A stretch of 5,657 bases of DNA from DASUFH01 sp036274645 (GTDB taxonomy: Bacteria > Acidobacteriota > Terriglobia > 20CM-2-55-15), in assembly GCA_036274645.1 (NCBI GenBank), contig DASUFH010000209.1:1-5657 (forward strand). The letters are read 5' to 3'. Below are positions 1-5,445 of this stretch, piece by piece; positions within the stretch are counted from its first letter, which is position 1; each line of letters opens with the position of its first letter. The position numbers were made by a program, and so were the translations under genes. Under the pieces are notes generated by a model that was not told the DNA's origin, searched no databases, and saw only the letters and a list, made by a program, of their open reading frames with translations.

Positions 1-475
1 GTTGCGGCCTTTCCCCCGGCGCCAGCGAGTCCAGGGCCGATTGAATCCGCCGCAGCTGCCGGGCATTGGAGACAAACAGCGCTTTGGCGCCGCTGTTTTT
101 CAAAATGAACGCCACCTGATCGACGGCCTGTGTGGGATAGATCGGCACATTGACGGCGCCTGTGGCGAGGATGGCGTAGTCCACAATGCTCCAGTCCGGA
201 CAGCTTTCCGCCAGGAGCGCCACGCGATCGCCGGCGCGGATGCCGAGGCCCTGCAGCGCGACGGCCAGGTTCCGTACCCGCTCGTTCAGCTGGTCGCCAG
301 TGATGGGAACCCACTCTTTGCCGCGCTTGTGGCGCATGACGATCCTGCCGACCCGTTCGTCCATGGCGCGGCTGAAGAGTTCGTTGATCGTGCGGGCCGC
401 CTGCCCGCTCGTCGATTCGGCTGCCTGGCGCCCGGCGCCGAGCCCGCGTTCCGTCTTTTCCGATTCAAGGATCAT
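1..475 (-). CDS. Long-chain acyl-CoA synthetase (AMP-forming), N-terminal part, cut by window edge
   Basis: Activates fatty acids with ATP and CoA to acyl-CoA through an acyl-adenylate; expected cytoplasmic or membrane-associated. Only the first 158 residues are visible; the gene continues past the left edge, so the ATP-binding P-loop and the catalytic C-terminal domain are not seen. The visible part reads like the N-terminal lobe of FadD15-type synthetases: residues 28-45 (ARTINELFSRAMDERVGR), the fold-entry stretch at 54-90 (EWVPITG, then GIRAGDRVALLAE) and the conserved segment 99-115 (DYAILATGAVNVPIYPT). Residues 1-27 look like an unstructured leader. The start is firm: an in-frame TGA lies two codons upstream (479-481) and a GGAG ribosome site (484-487) sits 8 bases before the ATG. 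It is divergent from the phosphoesterase gene. Family assignment is strong; chain-length preference cannot be told from this fragment. Confidence 0.9.
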   Translation of the reverse strand, partial: MILESEKTERGLGAGRQAAESTSGQAARTINELFSRAMDERVGRIVMRHKRGKEWVPITGDQLNERVRNLAVALQGLGIRAGDRVALLAESCPDWSIVDYAILATGAVNVPIYPTQAVDQVAFILKNSGAKALFVSNARQLRRIQSALDSLAPGERPQ

Positions 476-533
476 CAGTCACACTCCAGCAAACGGTTCA
501 ATCCGGCCCGGCAATTTGCGCATGGTGGACAGG

Positions 534-561
534 GTTTCGAGCATGCATGCATGCGCAAAAC
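534..561. promoter_or_regulatory. 28-bp imperfect palindrome, candidate operator overlapping the promoter
   Basis: A perfect 14-bp palindrome GCATGCATGCATGC (541-554) is flanked by GTTT (534-537) and AAAC (558-561), with a further complementary G/C pair at 539/556. Twelve of the 14 base pairs about the centre match. It covers the -10 and most of the spacer of the predicted acyl-CoA synthetase promoter, the place where a dimeric repressor would block transcription. TetR- or GntR-type regulators commonly control fatty acid genes, but the regulator here is not in the window and the role is inferred. A simple GCAT/ATGC tandem run arising by slippage is the alternative. Confidence 0.4.
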
Positions 562-568
562 ATGTCAA
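540..568 (-). promoter_or_regulatory. Predicted sigma-70-type promoter of the acyl-CoA synthetase gene
   Basis: On the minus strand a perfect TTGACA (568-563) is followed after 17 bases by CATGCT (545-540), which keeps three of six -10 consensus bases, including the important second A and last T. Transcription would start near 533, giving a leader of about 58 bases before the ATG at 475. The -35 match and the spacing are the support; the -10 is weak and no experiment is implied. Confidence 0.45.
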
Positions 569-576
569 GGCGCGCG

Positions 577-598
577 CTTGGGAGACCGCCCCTACAAG
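577..598 (-). repeat. Interspersed palindromic repeat, copy A (short form)
   Basis: Read on the minus strand it gives CTTGTAGGGGCGGTC followed by TCCCAAG, 22 bases identical to copy D at 5332-5353. It has only the left arm of the family palindrome; the right arm GACCGCCC is replaced by TCCCAAG. Its ends CTTG and CAAG are themselves complementary, as are the GGG and CCC just inside. It lies between two divergent genes and upstream of both, just outside the predicted promoter of the acyl-CoA synthetase. Confidence 0.8.
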
Positions 599-656
599 GG
601 GGAAGAGGGATCGGGCGGCTGGCAACGCCTGCCCGTCTTGTTTTAGGCTTACCGCC

Positions 657-1532
657 ATGTTGAGACGTCTGATTCTTGCGATTGGGCTGGCGGCGCTCTG
701 CGCGGGATCGACAGCGGTTGCGCGGCAGCAAAGCGCGGATTTCTTTTTCGTGCAACTCGCCGATCCGCAGTTTGGAGCGTTCACCAGCGACAAGGACTTT
801 GCGCAGGAAACGGCCAACTATGAGTTTGCGGTCGCCAATATCAATCGACTTCGGCCGAAGTTCGTCGTGATCTGCGGCGATCTGATCAACAAGGTGGGCG
901 ACCCGGCGCAGTCGGCCGAATATTTTCGCATCACCAGGAAGATCGATCCCGGAATTCCGGTTTATGCCGTGGCCGGCAATCACGACGTTGGAAACGACCC
1001 GACCCCGGAAACGCTGGCGTACTATCGCGAACACTTCGGGAAGGATTACTACAGCTTCAGGGAGGGCAATCTCTACGGCATCGTGCTCGATTCCAGCGTG
1101 ATTTCATCGCCCGCCAAAGTTCAGGTGGACGCCGACCGCCAGGAAGCCTGGCTCGAGGAAGAGTTGGAGCGGGCGAAGGCCTCCGGCGCAAGACACATCG
1201 TGGTGTTTCAGCATCATTCGTGGTTTCTGGAAAAAGCGGATGAAGCGACCGGCTATTTCAATATTCCGATCGCGCAGCGCGCGCGTTATCTCGCGTTGTT
1301 GAAGGGCGCCGGAGTGCGTTACGTTTTTTCGGGCCACTACCACAGGAATGCGTTCGGCAAAGATGGGGATCTGGAAATGATCACCAACGGTCCTGTCGGC
1401 AGGCCGCTGGGAAAAGATCCTTCCGGAATGCGGATCGTGACCGTCCGGTCCGACCGGCTGGAGCACCGCTATCTTGGCTTTGGGGAAGTTCCGAATCAGT
1501 TTTCAGTGGAGGCGCCTGTCGCTCCGCGCTGA
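657..1532 (+). CDS. Secreted calcineurin-like metallophosphoesterase of the CPPED1 type
   Basis: Predicted two-metal phosphatase of 291 residues, acting outside the cytoplasm; the substrate is unknown. A signal peptide (residues 1-22: Arg3-Arg4, hydrophobic core, AVA at 20-22) precedes the catalytic domain. The metallophosphoesterase motifs appear in order: DPQFG (36-40, Asp36), GDLIN (74-78, Asp75), GNHD (107-110), QHH (185-187) and GHYH (226-229). Motif I has Gln38 where most family members have His; this and stretches such as VFSGHYHRNA (223-232) match my recollection of eukaryotic CPPED1. The start at 657 is chosen because it gives the signal peptide; the frame is open upstream but codes nothing recognisable. 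There is no strong ribosome site (only AGG at 645-647), so translation may be weak or leaderless. It appears monocistronic; the next gene converges on it. The fold is near certain, the exact subfamily likely. Confidence 0.92.
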   Translation: MLRRLILAIGLAALCAGSTAVARQQSADFFFVQLADPQFGAFTSDKDFAQETANYEFAVANINRLRPKFVVICGDLINKVGDPAQSAEYFRITRKIDPGIPVYAVAGNHDVGNDPTPETLAYYREHFGKDYYSFREGNLYGIVLDSSVISSPAKVQVDADRQEAWLEEELERAKASGARHIVVFQHHSWFLEKADEATGYFNIPIAQRARYLALLKGAGVRYVFSGHYHRNAFGKDGDLEMITNGPVGRPLGKDPSGMRIVTVRSDRLEHRYLGFGEVPNQFSVEAPVAPR

Positions 1533-1579
1533 GTCCCCATCTCTTTTTTTGTAGGGGCGGTCTATGACCGCCCGACGTT
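1531..1579 (+). repeat. Interspersed palindromic repeat, copy B (full form)
   Basis: The core 1549-1579 has an 8-bp perfect stem, GGGCGGTC (1555-1562) and GACCGCCC (1566-1573), with a TAT loop, followed by GACGTT. From TTGTAGG through GACGTT it equals copy E read on the other strand, 31 bases. A weaker left extension, GAGTCCCC (1531-1538), is shared with copy D and overlaps the TGA stop of the phosphoesterase gene. A T-run (1544-1550) precedes rather than follows the stem, so it is not a normal terminator for the plus-strand gene. Confidence 0.85.
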
Positions 1580-1581
1580 AT

Positions 1582-1617
1582 CGGAGTGGAATTCACTCCG
1601 GCTTAGGCCAGTGAATT
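1582..1617. repeat. Pair of overlapping, mutually exclusive hairpins
   Basis: CGGAGTG (1582-1588) can pair with CACTCCG (1594-1600) around a 5-base loop. Alternatively AATTCACT (1590-1597) can pair with AGTGAATT (1610-1617) around 12 bases. The two structures share 1594-1597 and cannot form together. No gene follows on the plus strand for 1.7 kb, so attenuation is unlikely. It directly abuts repeat copy B and may be part of its wider flank, or help end transcription of the phosphoesterase gene. Confidence 0.45.
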
Positions 1618-1691
1618 TGAGGTTTACGTCTCGAATCTGCCGCTTCGTCTCAGTGGATACACGAAGGGTGAGTAACGTTATTGAAGCGCGG

Positions 1692-1952
1692 ATTCCCCGC
1701 CTTGGTAAAGGCGGGGGAGGCTGCGGCCATAAAGAAAATGCCTGCCTCCATAATGGCCGCAGACGGGGCGGTTCGTGGAACTACCTTATAGATTCTGTCG
1801 TATTTGCGGAAGTCTCATTCGGATGTTTATCGAACCGCCCCGTCCGCGCCGATTAAAGGAACGGGACCGATTTTTTCAGGGCGCGGCCACCTGTTTATGT
1901 TTCGCGCTATCGCGCTCACGCTCCGCGCCCGCCGTCGTCCAAGGCGGGGAAT
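1692..1952. repeat. Nested inverted-repeat block of about 260 bp
   Basis: Outer arms ATTCCCCGCCTTGG (1692-1705) and CCAAGGCGGGGAAT (1939-1952) are perfect 14-bp inverted repeats. The left arm also folds locally: CCCCGCCTT (1695-1703) with AAGGCGGGG (1708-1716). Inside are CTGCGGCCAT (1721-1730) with ATGGCCGCAG (1753-1762), then GACGGGGCGGTTCG (1762-1775) with CGAACCGCCCCGTC (1831-1844), both perfect, and a 7-bp pair CCGCGCC (1844-1850) with GGCGCGG (1880-1886). Short open frames across it have low-complexity, arginine-rich translations and no recognisable domain. It could be a non-autonomous mobile element, a cluster of repeats, or a structured RNA; the sequence alone does not decide. Confidence 0.7.
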
Positions 1953-1990
1953 ACGCCAGCGTCTAGAGCCTTCCAAATGTCCAAACTCCA

Positions 1991-2032
1991 GGGGGCGGTC
2001 ATAGACCGCCCCTACAAGGCAGGCAGGGATTC
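1991..2032 (-). repeat. Interspersed palindromic repeat, copy C (full form)
   Basis: The stem GGGGCGGTC (1992-2000) pairs with GACCGCCCC (2004-2012) over an ATA loop, nine perfect pairs. Read on the minus strand, CTTGTAGGGGCGGTC is preceded by GAATCCCT and GCCTGC, matching the flank of copy D (GAGTCCCC, GCCTGC). It lies 27 bases downstream of the binding-protein stop codon, so it is in that gene's 3' region. No T-run follows the stem on that strand, which argues against a classical terminator. Confidence 0.83.
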
Positions 2033-2058
2033 AACGTGACCTTCGGCGAGCGCGTCGC

Positions 2059-3207
2059 CTACGGGTTCACGGTTTCGACGTACTGATATTTTCCGCCTTC
2101 GATCTTCATCACGACCGCGGGCTTCACCGCGTTACGATCCTCGTCGATCGTGATCTTTCCGGTCACGCCGTTAAAGTCCCGGGTTCCCGCCAGCGCGTCC
2201 CGAATCTTCATGGGATCCAGCGAATTTGCGCGGCGAATGGCGTCAAAGAGCACGTTTGCGGAGTCGTAGCCGAGTCCGGCCAGCGCGTCCGGCACTTCGT
2301 TGTAGCGCGCCTTGTATTCAGTGATCAGCTTCTGAATCGCCGGATTGGGATCGTCGGGAGAGTAGTGATTCGAAAAGTAGGATCCATCCAGGCTGGCGCC
2401 GCCGATCTCGATGAGCTTTGACGAATCCCATCCATCGCCGCCGAGCATGGGAATCTTGAGTCCCTGTTCTTTCGCCTGACGGGCAATCAGTCCGACCTCG
2501 GAGTAGTAGCCCGGAACGAAGATGGCCTGGGGGTTTTTCGATTTGATCCGGGTGAGCTGCGCGCTGAAGTCTGTATCGCCTTCGCTGTAGCTGGCGTCTT
2601 CCACGATCTCGCCGCCCATTTTCTTGATGTTTTCGGTGAACACGTCGGCGAGTCCGACCGAGTAATCGTTCTTGATGTCCCGAAGAATGGCGAAGTTCTT
2701 CAGCTTGAGGGTGCCGGTGGCGAACTTGGCCATGACGAAACCCTGGAAGGGATCAATGAAACAGACACGGAAAATGTAGTCGCCGGTTTTGGTCACGGCC
2801 GGATTCGTGGAAGACGGGCTGATCATCGGAATGCCGTTTGTTTGCGCCACCGGCGCGGCCGCCAGGCTGCGTGATGAGGCGACTTCGCCAAGGACGGCGA
2901 TCACACGGTCCTTGGTGATCAGCTTGGTCACCACGGTCTGCGCCTCTTCGGGCCGGCCCTGATCGTCTTCGACAACGACGCGGACCTTCTTGCCCAGCAG
3001 GCCGCCGGCTTTGTTGATCTCGTCAACGGCCATTTCGATGCCGTTTTTTGTGGAAATGCCGAACGTTGCCGACGTGCCCGTCAGCGATCCGTATTCGCCA
3101 ATGACGATGTCATCCTTTCCGTCGGCGTCCGCGCCCGTGTTGCACGCTGCCAGCGCGGCCACCGCGCTGAGCAGCACGATCATTAAAAAGTTGCGTTGAA
3201 GCTTCAT
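2059..3207 (-). CDS. Branched-chain amino acid-type ABC transporter substrate-binding lipoprotein
   Basis: A 382-residue extracytoplasmic binding protein that would deliver an amino acid or related ligand to a LivHMGF-type ABC importer. It has a lipoprotein signal with lipobox L-A-A-C (19-22), so Cys22 is the lipid-anchored first mature residue. The periplasmic binding fold (Peripla_BP_6) covers about 33-370: IVIGEYGSLTG (34-44), NGIEMAVDEIN (55-65), ligand-pocket-type GEVASS (107-112), PMISPSSTNP (127-136) and GYDSANVLFDAI (313-324). The start at 3207 gives the lipoprotein signal; AGGAG (3225-3221) lies 13 bases upstream, somewhat far. The frame continues upstream to 3312, but that extension would bury the signal. 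No permease or ATPase gene is adjacent: the next gene upstream is divergent, and the region downstream holds repeats and a converging gene. Specificity cannot be told; leucine/isoleucine/valine, other amino acids, amides or aromatic acids are all possible. Confidence 0.93.
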   Translation of the reverse strand: MKLQRNFLMIVLLSAVAALAACNTGADADGKDDIVIGEYGSLTGTSATFGISTKNGIEMAVDEINKAGGLLGKKVRVVVEDDQGRPEEAQTVVTKLITKDRVIAVLGEVASSRSLAAAPVAQTNGIPMISPSSTNPAVTKTGDYIFRVCFIDPFQGFVMAKFATGTLKLKNFAILRDIKNDYSVGLADVFTENIKKMGGEIVEDASYSEGDTDFSAQLTRIKSKNPQAIFVPGYYSEVGLIARQAKEQGLKIPMLGGDGWDSSKLIEIGGASLDGSYFSNHYSPDDPNPAIQKLITEYKARYNEVPDALAGLGYDSANVLFDAIRRANSLDPMKIRDALAGTRDFNGVTGKITIDEDRNAVKPAVVMKIEGGKYQYVETVNP

Positions 3208-3282
3208 GACAATCTTTTTTCTCCTGTCTTTCTCATCGGGCAGTAATGCGCCCGCTTCAAAAACCGCATCCGGCGAAGGGGC

Positions 3283-3312
3283 AGCATCGTGCGAAATTGC
3301 CGGCAGAGTCAA
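3283..3312 (-). promoter_or_regulatory. Possible promoter of the binding-protein gene
   Basis: On the minus strand TTGACT (3312-3307, five of six -35 bases) is followed after 18 bases by GATGCT (3288-3283, three of six -10 bases). It would give a leader of roughly 70 bases before the ATG at 3207. Support rests mainly on the -35; an alternative promoter in the same 190-base gap is possible. Confidence 0.35.
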
Positions 3313-3346
3313 GGCATTTGCCCTCCGCGGTGGAATCGCGCTAAGC

Positions 3347-3370
3347 CCCGGCGCTGCCGGGAGCTATACT
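3347..3370 (+). promoter_or_regulatory. Possible -10 element and GC hairpin before the copper protein gene
   Basis: TATACT (3365-3370) matches five of six -10 consensus bases and would start transcription about 20 bases before the ATG at 3398. No good -35 is found 16-18 bases upstream. Just before it, CCCGGC (3347-3352) and GCCGGG (3356-3361) form a 6-bp GC hairpin in the place of the -35/-10 spacer. This could be an operator or chance in GC-rich DNA; an activator-dependent promoter would fit the missing -35. Confidence 0.35.
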
Positions 3371-3397
3371 TGCGAGTCGGATCCCAGAGGAGGACTC

Positions 3398-4681
3398 ATG
3401 CGCGTCCGGTTATTTTCAGTCCTTGCCGGCGTGACGCTGGCCGTTGCCGCGATCGCGGCGCAGCCGGCGCCGGCGCCCGTGCCCGCCGCCGATCCGACGT
3501 TCACGCGGGATGTCGCGCCGATTCTTTACCAGAACTGTGTTTCCTGCCATCGTCCCGGAGAAATCGCTCCGATGTCGCTGCTGACATACGCGGACGCGCG
3601 GCCCTACGCGCGATCGATCCGCGCCCGCGTCGAGCAGGGGACCATGCCCCCCTGGCACGGGGAAGCCGCCACGGGCACGTTCCGTAACGAGCGGCGGCTG
3701 ACAGCGGCGGAAAAGGCGACCATCGTTCAATGGGTGACGAATGGGGCTCCCGAAGGCGATCCCATAGACAAGCCGCCCGCTCCGGCGTTCGCGCCGGGAT
3801 GGGGCATGGGCCAGCCGGATGCGATTGTGACGATGACGCGGGCCTACGATGTTCCCTCTGCCGGAACGATTCGATATCAATACTTCACGGTACCCACAAA
3901 TTTTACCGAAGACAAGTGGGTGAGGGCCATCGAAGTGCGTCCGGGCGAGCGCAGCGTGGTGCACCATGTCCTCGTGTTTGCCGGAGAACGGGGAAGAGCC
4001 GTCGATCCGCCGCCGTTTGTCGAGCGTCTGGCCGATCCCACCGGTCCGCTTGCGCAACTGGCCCCTCTCATTGCGGCGGCAGCCGGCCGCGCCAACAATC
4101 GCGGGACCCTCGTGGCCACCATGGCGCCGGGAACCGGTCCCCAGACGTTCGAGCCCGGCGCGCTGCGCATCCGCGCAGGGTCCGTGCTCACTCTGCAGGT
4201 GCATTACACGGCCACCGGCAAGGCGGAAAAAGATCAGACATCGGTCGGATTCTTCTTTGCAAAGACCCCGCCTCAAAAAGAGGTCCACAGCGCGTCGTTC
4301 GTCAACGCCTTGTTCTCCATTCCGCCCGGCGCGGCCGACCATCGCGTGGACGCGCTCATCGAGTTCACCCAGGACACGCACATTCTGGCCCTGTTTCCCC
4401 ATACGCACCTGCGCGGAAAAAGCTGGGAATACCGCATGACGTACCCGGACGGGCGTGAGGAGGTCGTGCTGTCGGTGCCGAAATACGATTTCAACTGGCA
4501 GACCTACTATGAATACGCGACGCCACTGGCCGCGCCGAAGGGTTCCCGCCTGCTTGCGATCGCGCATTACGACAACTCTGCGAACAACAAGGACAACCCG
4601 AATCCCAAGGCGGAAGTGCGCTGGGGCGACCAGACCTGGGAGGAAATGCAGTATTCGGGGATCACCTATACCATCGACTGA
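3398..4681 (+). CDS. Periplasmic cytochrome c fused to a copper type II (PHM/DBH-like) monooxygenase domain
   Basis: A 427-residue exported redox protein; substrate unknown. Residues 1-21 are a signal peptide and 22-32 an Ala/Pro-rich linker. The c-type haem domain (about 33-120) carries CVSCH (47-51), with MPPWH (83-87) giving a likely Met83 axial ligand (Met59 is the alternative). From about 140 to the end is a domain like peptidylglycine alpha-hydroxylating and dopamine beta-monooxygenases. All six expected copper ligands have candidates in order: His189-His190 (VVHH) and His269 (QVHY) for the first copper; His335, His337 (FPHTHLRG) and Met417 (EEMQYSG) for the second. The start is set by AGGAGG (3388-3393), four bases before the ATG, and by the signal peptide. 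The haem could feed electrons to the copper sites, an inference. Similar fusions are, to my knowledge, abundant in Acidobacteriota. The stop overlaps the NUDIX start by one base. Confidence 0.87.
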   Translation: MRVRLFSVLAGVTLAVAAIAAQPAPAPVPAADPTFTRDVAPILYQNCVSCHRPGEIAPMSLLTYADARPYARSIRARVEQGTMPPWHGEAATGTFRNERRLTAAEKATIVQWVTNGAPEGDPIDKPPAPAFAPGWGMGQPDAIVTMTRAYDVPSAGTIRYQYFTVPTNFTEDKWVRAIEVRPGERSVVHHVLVFAGERGRAVDPPPFVERLADPTGPLAQLAPLIAAAAGRANNRGTLVATMAPGTGPQTFEPGALRIRAGSVLTLQVHYTATGKAEKDQTSVGFFFAKTPPQKEVHSASFVNALFSIPPGAADHRVDALIEFTQDTHILALFPHTHLRGKSWEYRMTYPDGREEVVLSVPKYDFNWQTYYEYATPLAAPKGSRLLAIAHYDNSANNKDNPNPKAEVRWGDQTWEEMQYSGITYTID

Positions 4682-5271
4682 TGTCTGAAGCAGAACCATC
4701 GGCGGCGGGCATCGTTCTGAAAGCCCGCCGCACGGTTTTCGAAAACTCCCGGTTTCATGTGTATGCGGACTGGGTCGCCGGAGAGGGGGGCCTCGAGGTA
4801 AAGGACTATCTCGTGGTGGCGCCCCGTTTCGCCGCGGGCGATCTCGTCACGGGCGTGACCGTCCTGCCGATATGGAATGATCACATCGTTCTGCTGAAAA
4901 CATTCCGTCACGCCATTCGACGAGAAACGCTGGAAGCGCCGCGGGGGTTCATCGATCACGATGAAACGCCGCGCCAGGCCGCTGTCCGCGAACTGGCCGA
5001 GGAGACCGGTCTGGCGGCCGATCCCGCGAATCTTGTGGATCTGGGGAACTGCGCTCCCGAGGGAAGCACCATTGCGGCGCGCATCGCCCTGTTCGCCGCG
5101 CCCGATTGCCGGATGGTCGCGTCTCCCGCGGCCGATGAGATCGGCCTGGGACGGTATCAGGCGATCAGCCTGAGGGACGCGGAGACGCTTCTCCAGGAAA
5201 TGCGTCTCGAAGATCCCACCACCGCGCTCTGCCTGCACCGCTACTTTCTCTGGGTTGAAAAGAACCGATAA
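4681..5271 (+). CDS. NUDIX hydrolase, ADP-ribose pyrophosphatase-like
   Basis: A 196-residue cytoplasmic enzyme (no signal peptide) expected to cleave a nucleoside diphosphate linked to another group, most likely ADP-ribose or an ADP-sugar, to AMP plus a sugar phosphate. The NUDIX box is complete at 89-111: Gly89, Glu95, Arg103-Glu104-Leu105, Glu107-Glu108, Gly110-Leu111. Its REL-EE core supplies the metal-binding glutamates. Pro126, about 15 residues after the box, is where ADP-ribose-cleaving members typically carry proline, which favours that substrate. The N-terminal 1-60 with a beta-rich stretch also resembles the ADPRase subfamily. ATG overlaps the TGA of the preceding gene (TGATG), implying translational coupling; no independent ribosome site stands out. 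Family is certain, substrate moderately likely. Confidence 0.92.
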   Translation: MSEAEPSAAGIVLKARRTVFENSRFHVYADWVAGEGGLEVKDYLVVAPRFAAGDLVTGVTVLPIWNDHIVLLKTFRHAIRRETLEAPRGFIDHDETPRQAAVRELAEETGLAADPANLVDLGNCAPEGSTIAARIALFAAPDCRMVASPAADEIGLGRYQAISLRDAETLLQEMRLEDPTTALCLHRYFLWVEKNR

Positions 5272-5316
5272 GGGCCTCCCGGTTCCCGGAAATTTCGACA
5301 TGAGGGACGACATTTT

Positions 5317-5353
5317 GAGTCCCCGCCTGCTCTTGTAGGGGCGGTCTCCCAAG
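5317..5353 (+). repeat. Interspersed palindromic repeat, copy D (short or split form)
   Basis: The core 5332-5353 is CTTGTAGGGGCGGTC followed by TCCCAAG, identical over 22 bases to copy A on the opposite strand. Its left flank GAGTCCCC (5317-5324) and GCCTGC matches copies B and C. The missing right arm GACCGCCC occurs about 100 bases further on at 5450-5457, so this copy may be split by an insertion. It lies 45 bases after the NUDIX stop codon. Confidence 0.82.
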
Positions 5354-5408
5354 GAACTAGATCAATAACCGCTTTGTTTTCAACAAAGCGGTTATTGATT
5401 TAGTTTTT
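5352..5408 (+). terminator. Long perfect hairpin followed by T-runs, probable terminator of the copper protein-NUDIX unit
   Basis: ATCAATAACCGCTTTGTT (5361-5378) and its exact complement (5382-5399) form an 18-bp stem with a TTC loop. In RNA the stem can extend outward to 5352/5408, 27 pairs including three G-U pairs. TTTAG and TTTTT (5404-5408) follow the stem on the plus strand only. It is far richer in A and T than its surroundings, which suggests recent arrival. Location about 80 bases after the NUDIX stop fits a terminator for that unit; the unusually long stem also fits a mobile or regulatory hairpin. Confidence 0.6.
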
Positions 5409-5409
5409 G

Positions 5410-5438
5410 TCGCGATGCGTCGCGATTAACCAATCGCG
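5410..5438. repeat. Small tandem hairpins rich in CGCGA
   Basis: TCGCGA occurs at 5410-5415 and 5420-5425 and can form a 6-bp hairpin with a TGCG loop. CGCGATT (5421-5427) can instead pair with AATCGCG (5432-5438) over AACC. The two share bases and are alternatives. They lie between the long hairpin and the half repeat at 5446-5457, and look like part of the same inserted segment. Confidence 0.5.
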
Positions 5439-5445
5439 TGGGCCG

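Noticed and set aside
2..646. Long plus-strand frame opposite the acyl-CoA synthetase
   Set aside because: It is antisense to a clearly recognisable synthetase N-terminus, has no domain, and its tail is repeat-derived (GDRPYKG).
186..656. Upstream extension of the phosphoesterase frame
   Set aside because: The extension is antisense to the synthetase, runs through repeat A and would bury the signal peptide; the ATG at 657 is preferred.
498..1034. Minus-strand frame over the phosphoesterase 5' half
   Set aside because: Shadow of the real gene; no domain and arginine-rich shadow composition.
1692..1952. Insertion sequence
   Set aside because: Inverted ends exist, but there is no transposase frame and no target duplication was recognised; kept only as a repeat block.
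1611..2004. Three overlapping short plus-strand frames of 63-81 codons
   Set aside because: They lie across the inverted-repeat block, have low-complexity arginine-rich translations and no clear ribosome sites.
2045..2059. GGCGA/TCGCC hairpin at the end of the binding-protein gene as a terminator
   Set aside because: Only five pairs, overlapping the stop codon, and no T-run after it.
3208..3312. N-terminal extension of the binding protein to 3312
   Set aside because: It would place 35 charged residues before a textbook lipoprotein signal; no ribosome site supports it.
3206..3397. N-terminal extension of the copper protein to 3206
   Set aside because: It overlaps the divergent binding-protein start and buries the signal peptide; AGGAGG fixes the start at 3398.
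3416..4699. 427-codon minus-strand frame opposite the copper protein
   Set aside because: Long only because GC-rich coding DNA lacks stops on the other strand; the plus frame has all haem and copper motifs.
4666..5352. 228-codon minus-strand frame opposite the NUDIX gene
   Set aside because: It starts inside repeat D (MGDRPYK) and is antisense to a complete NUDIX box.
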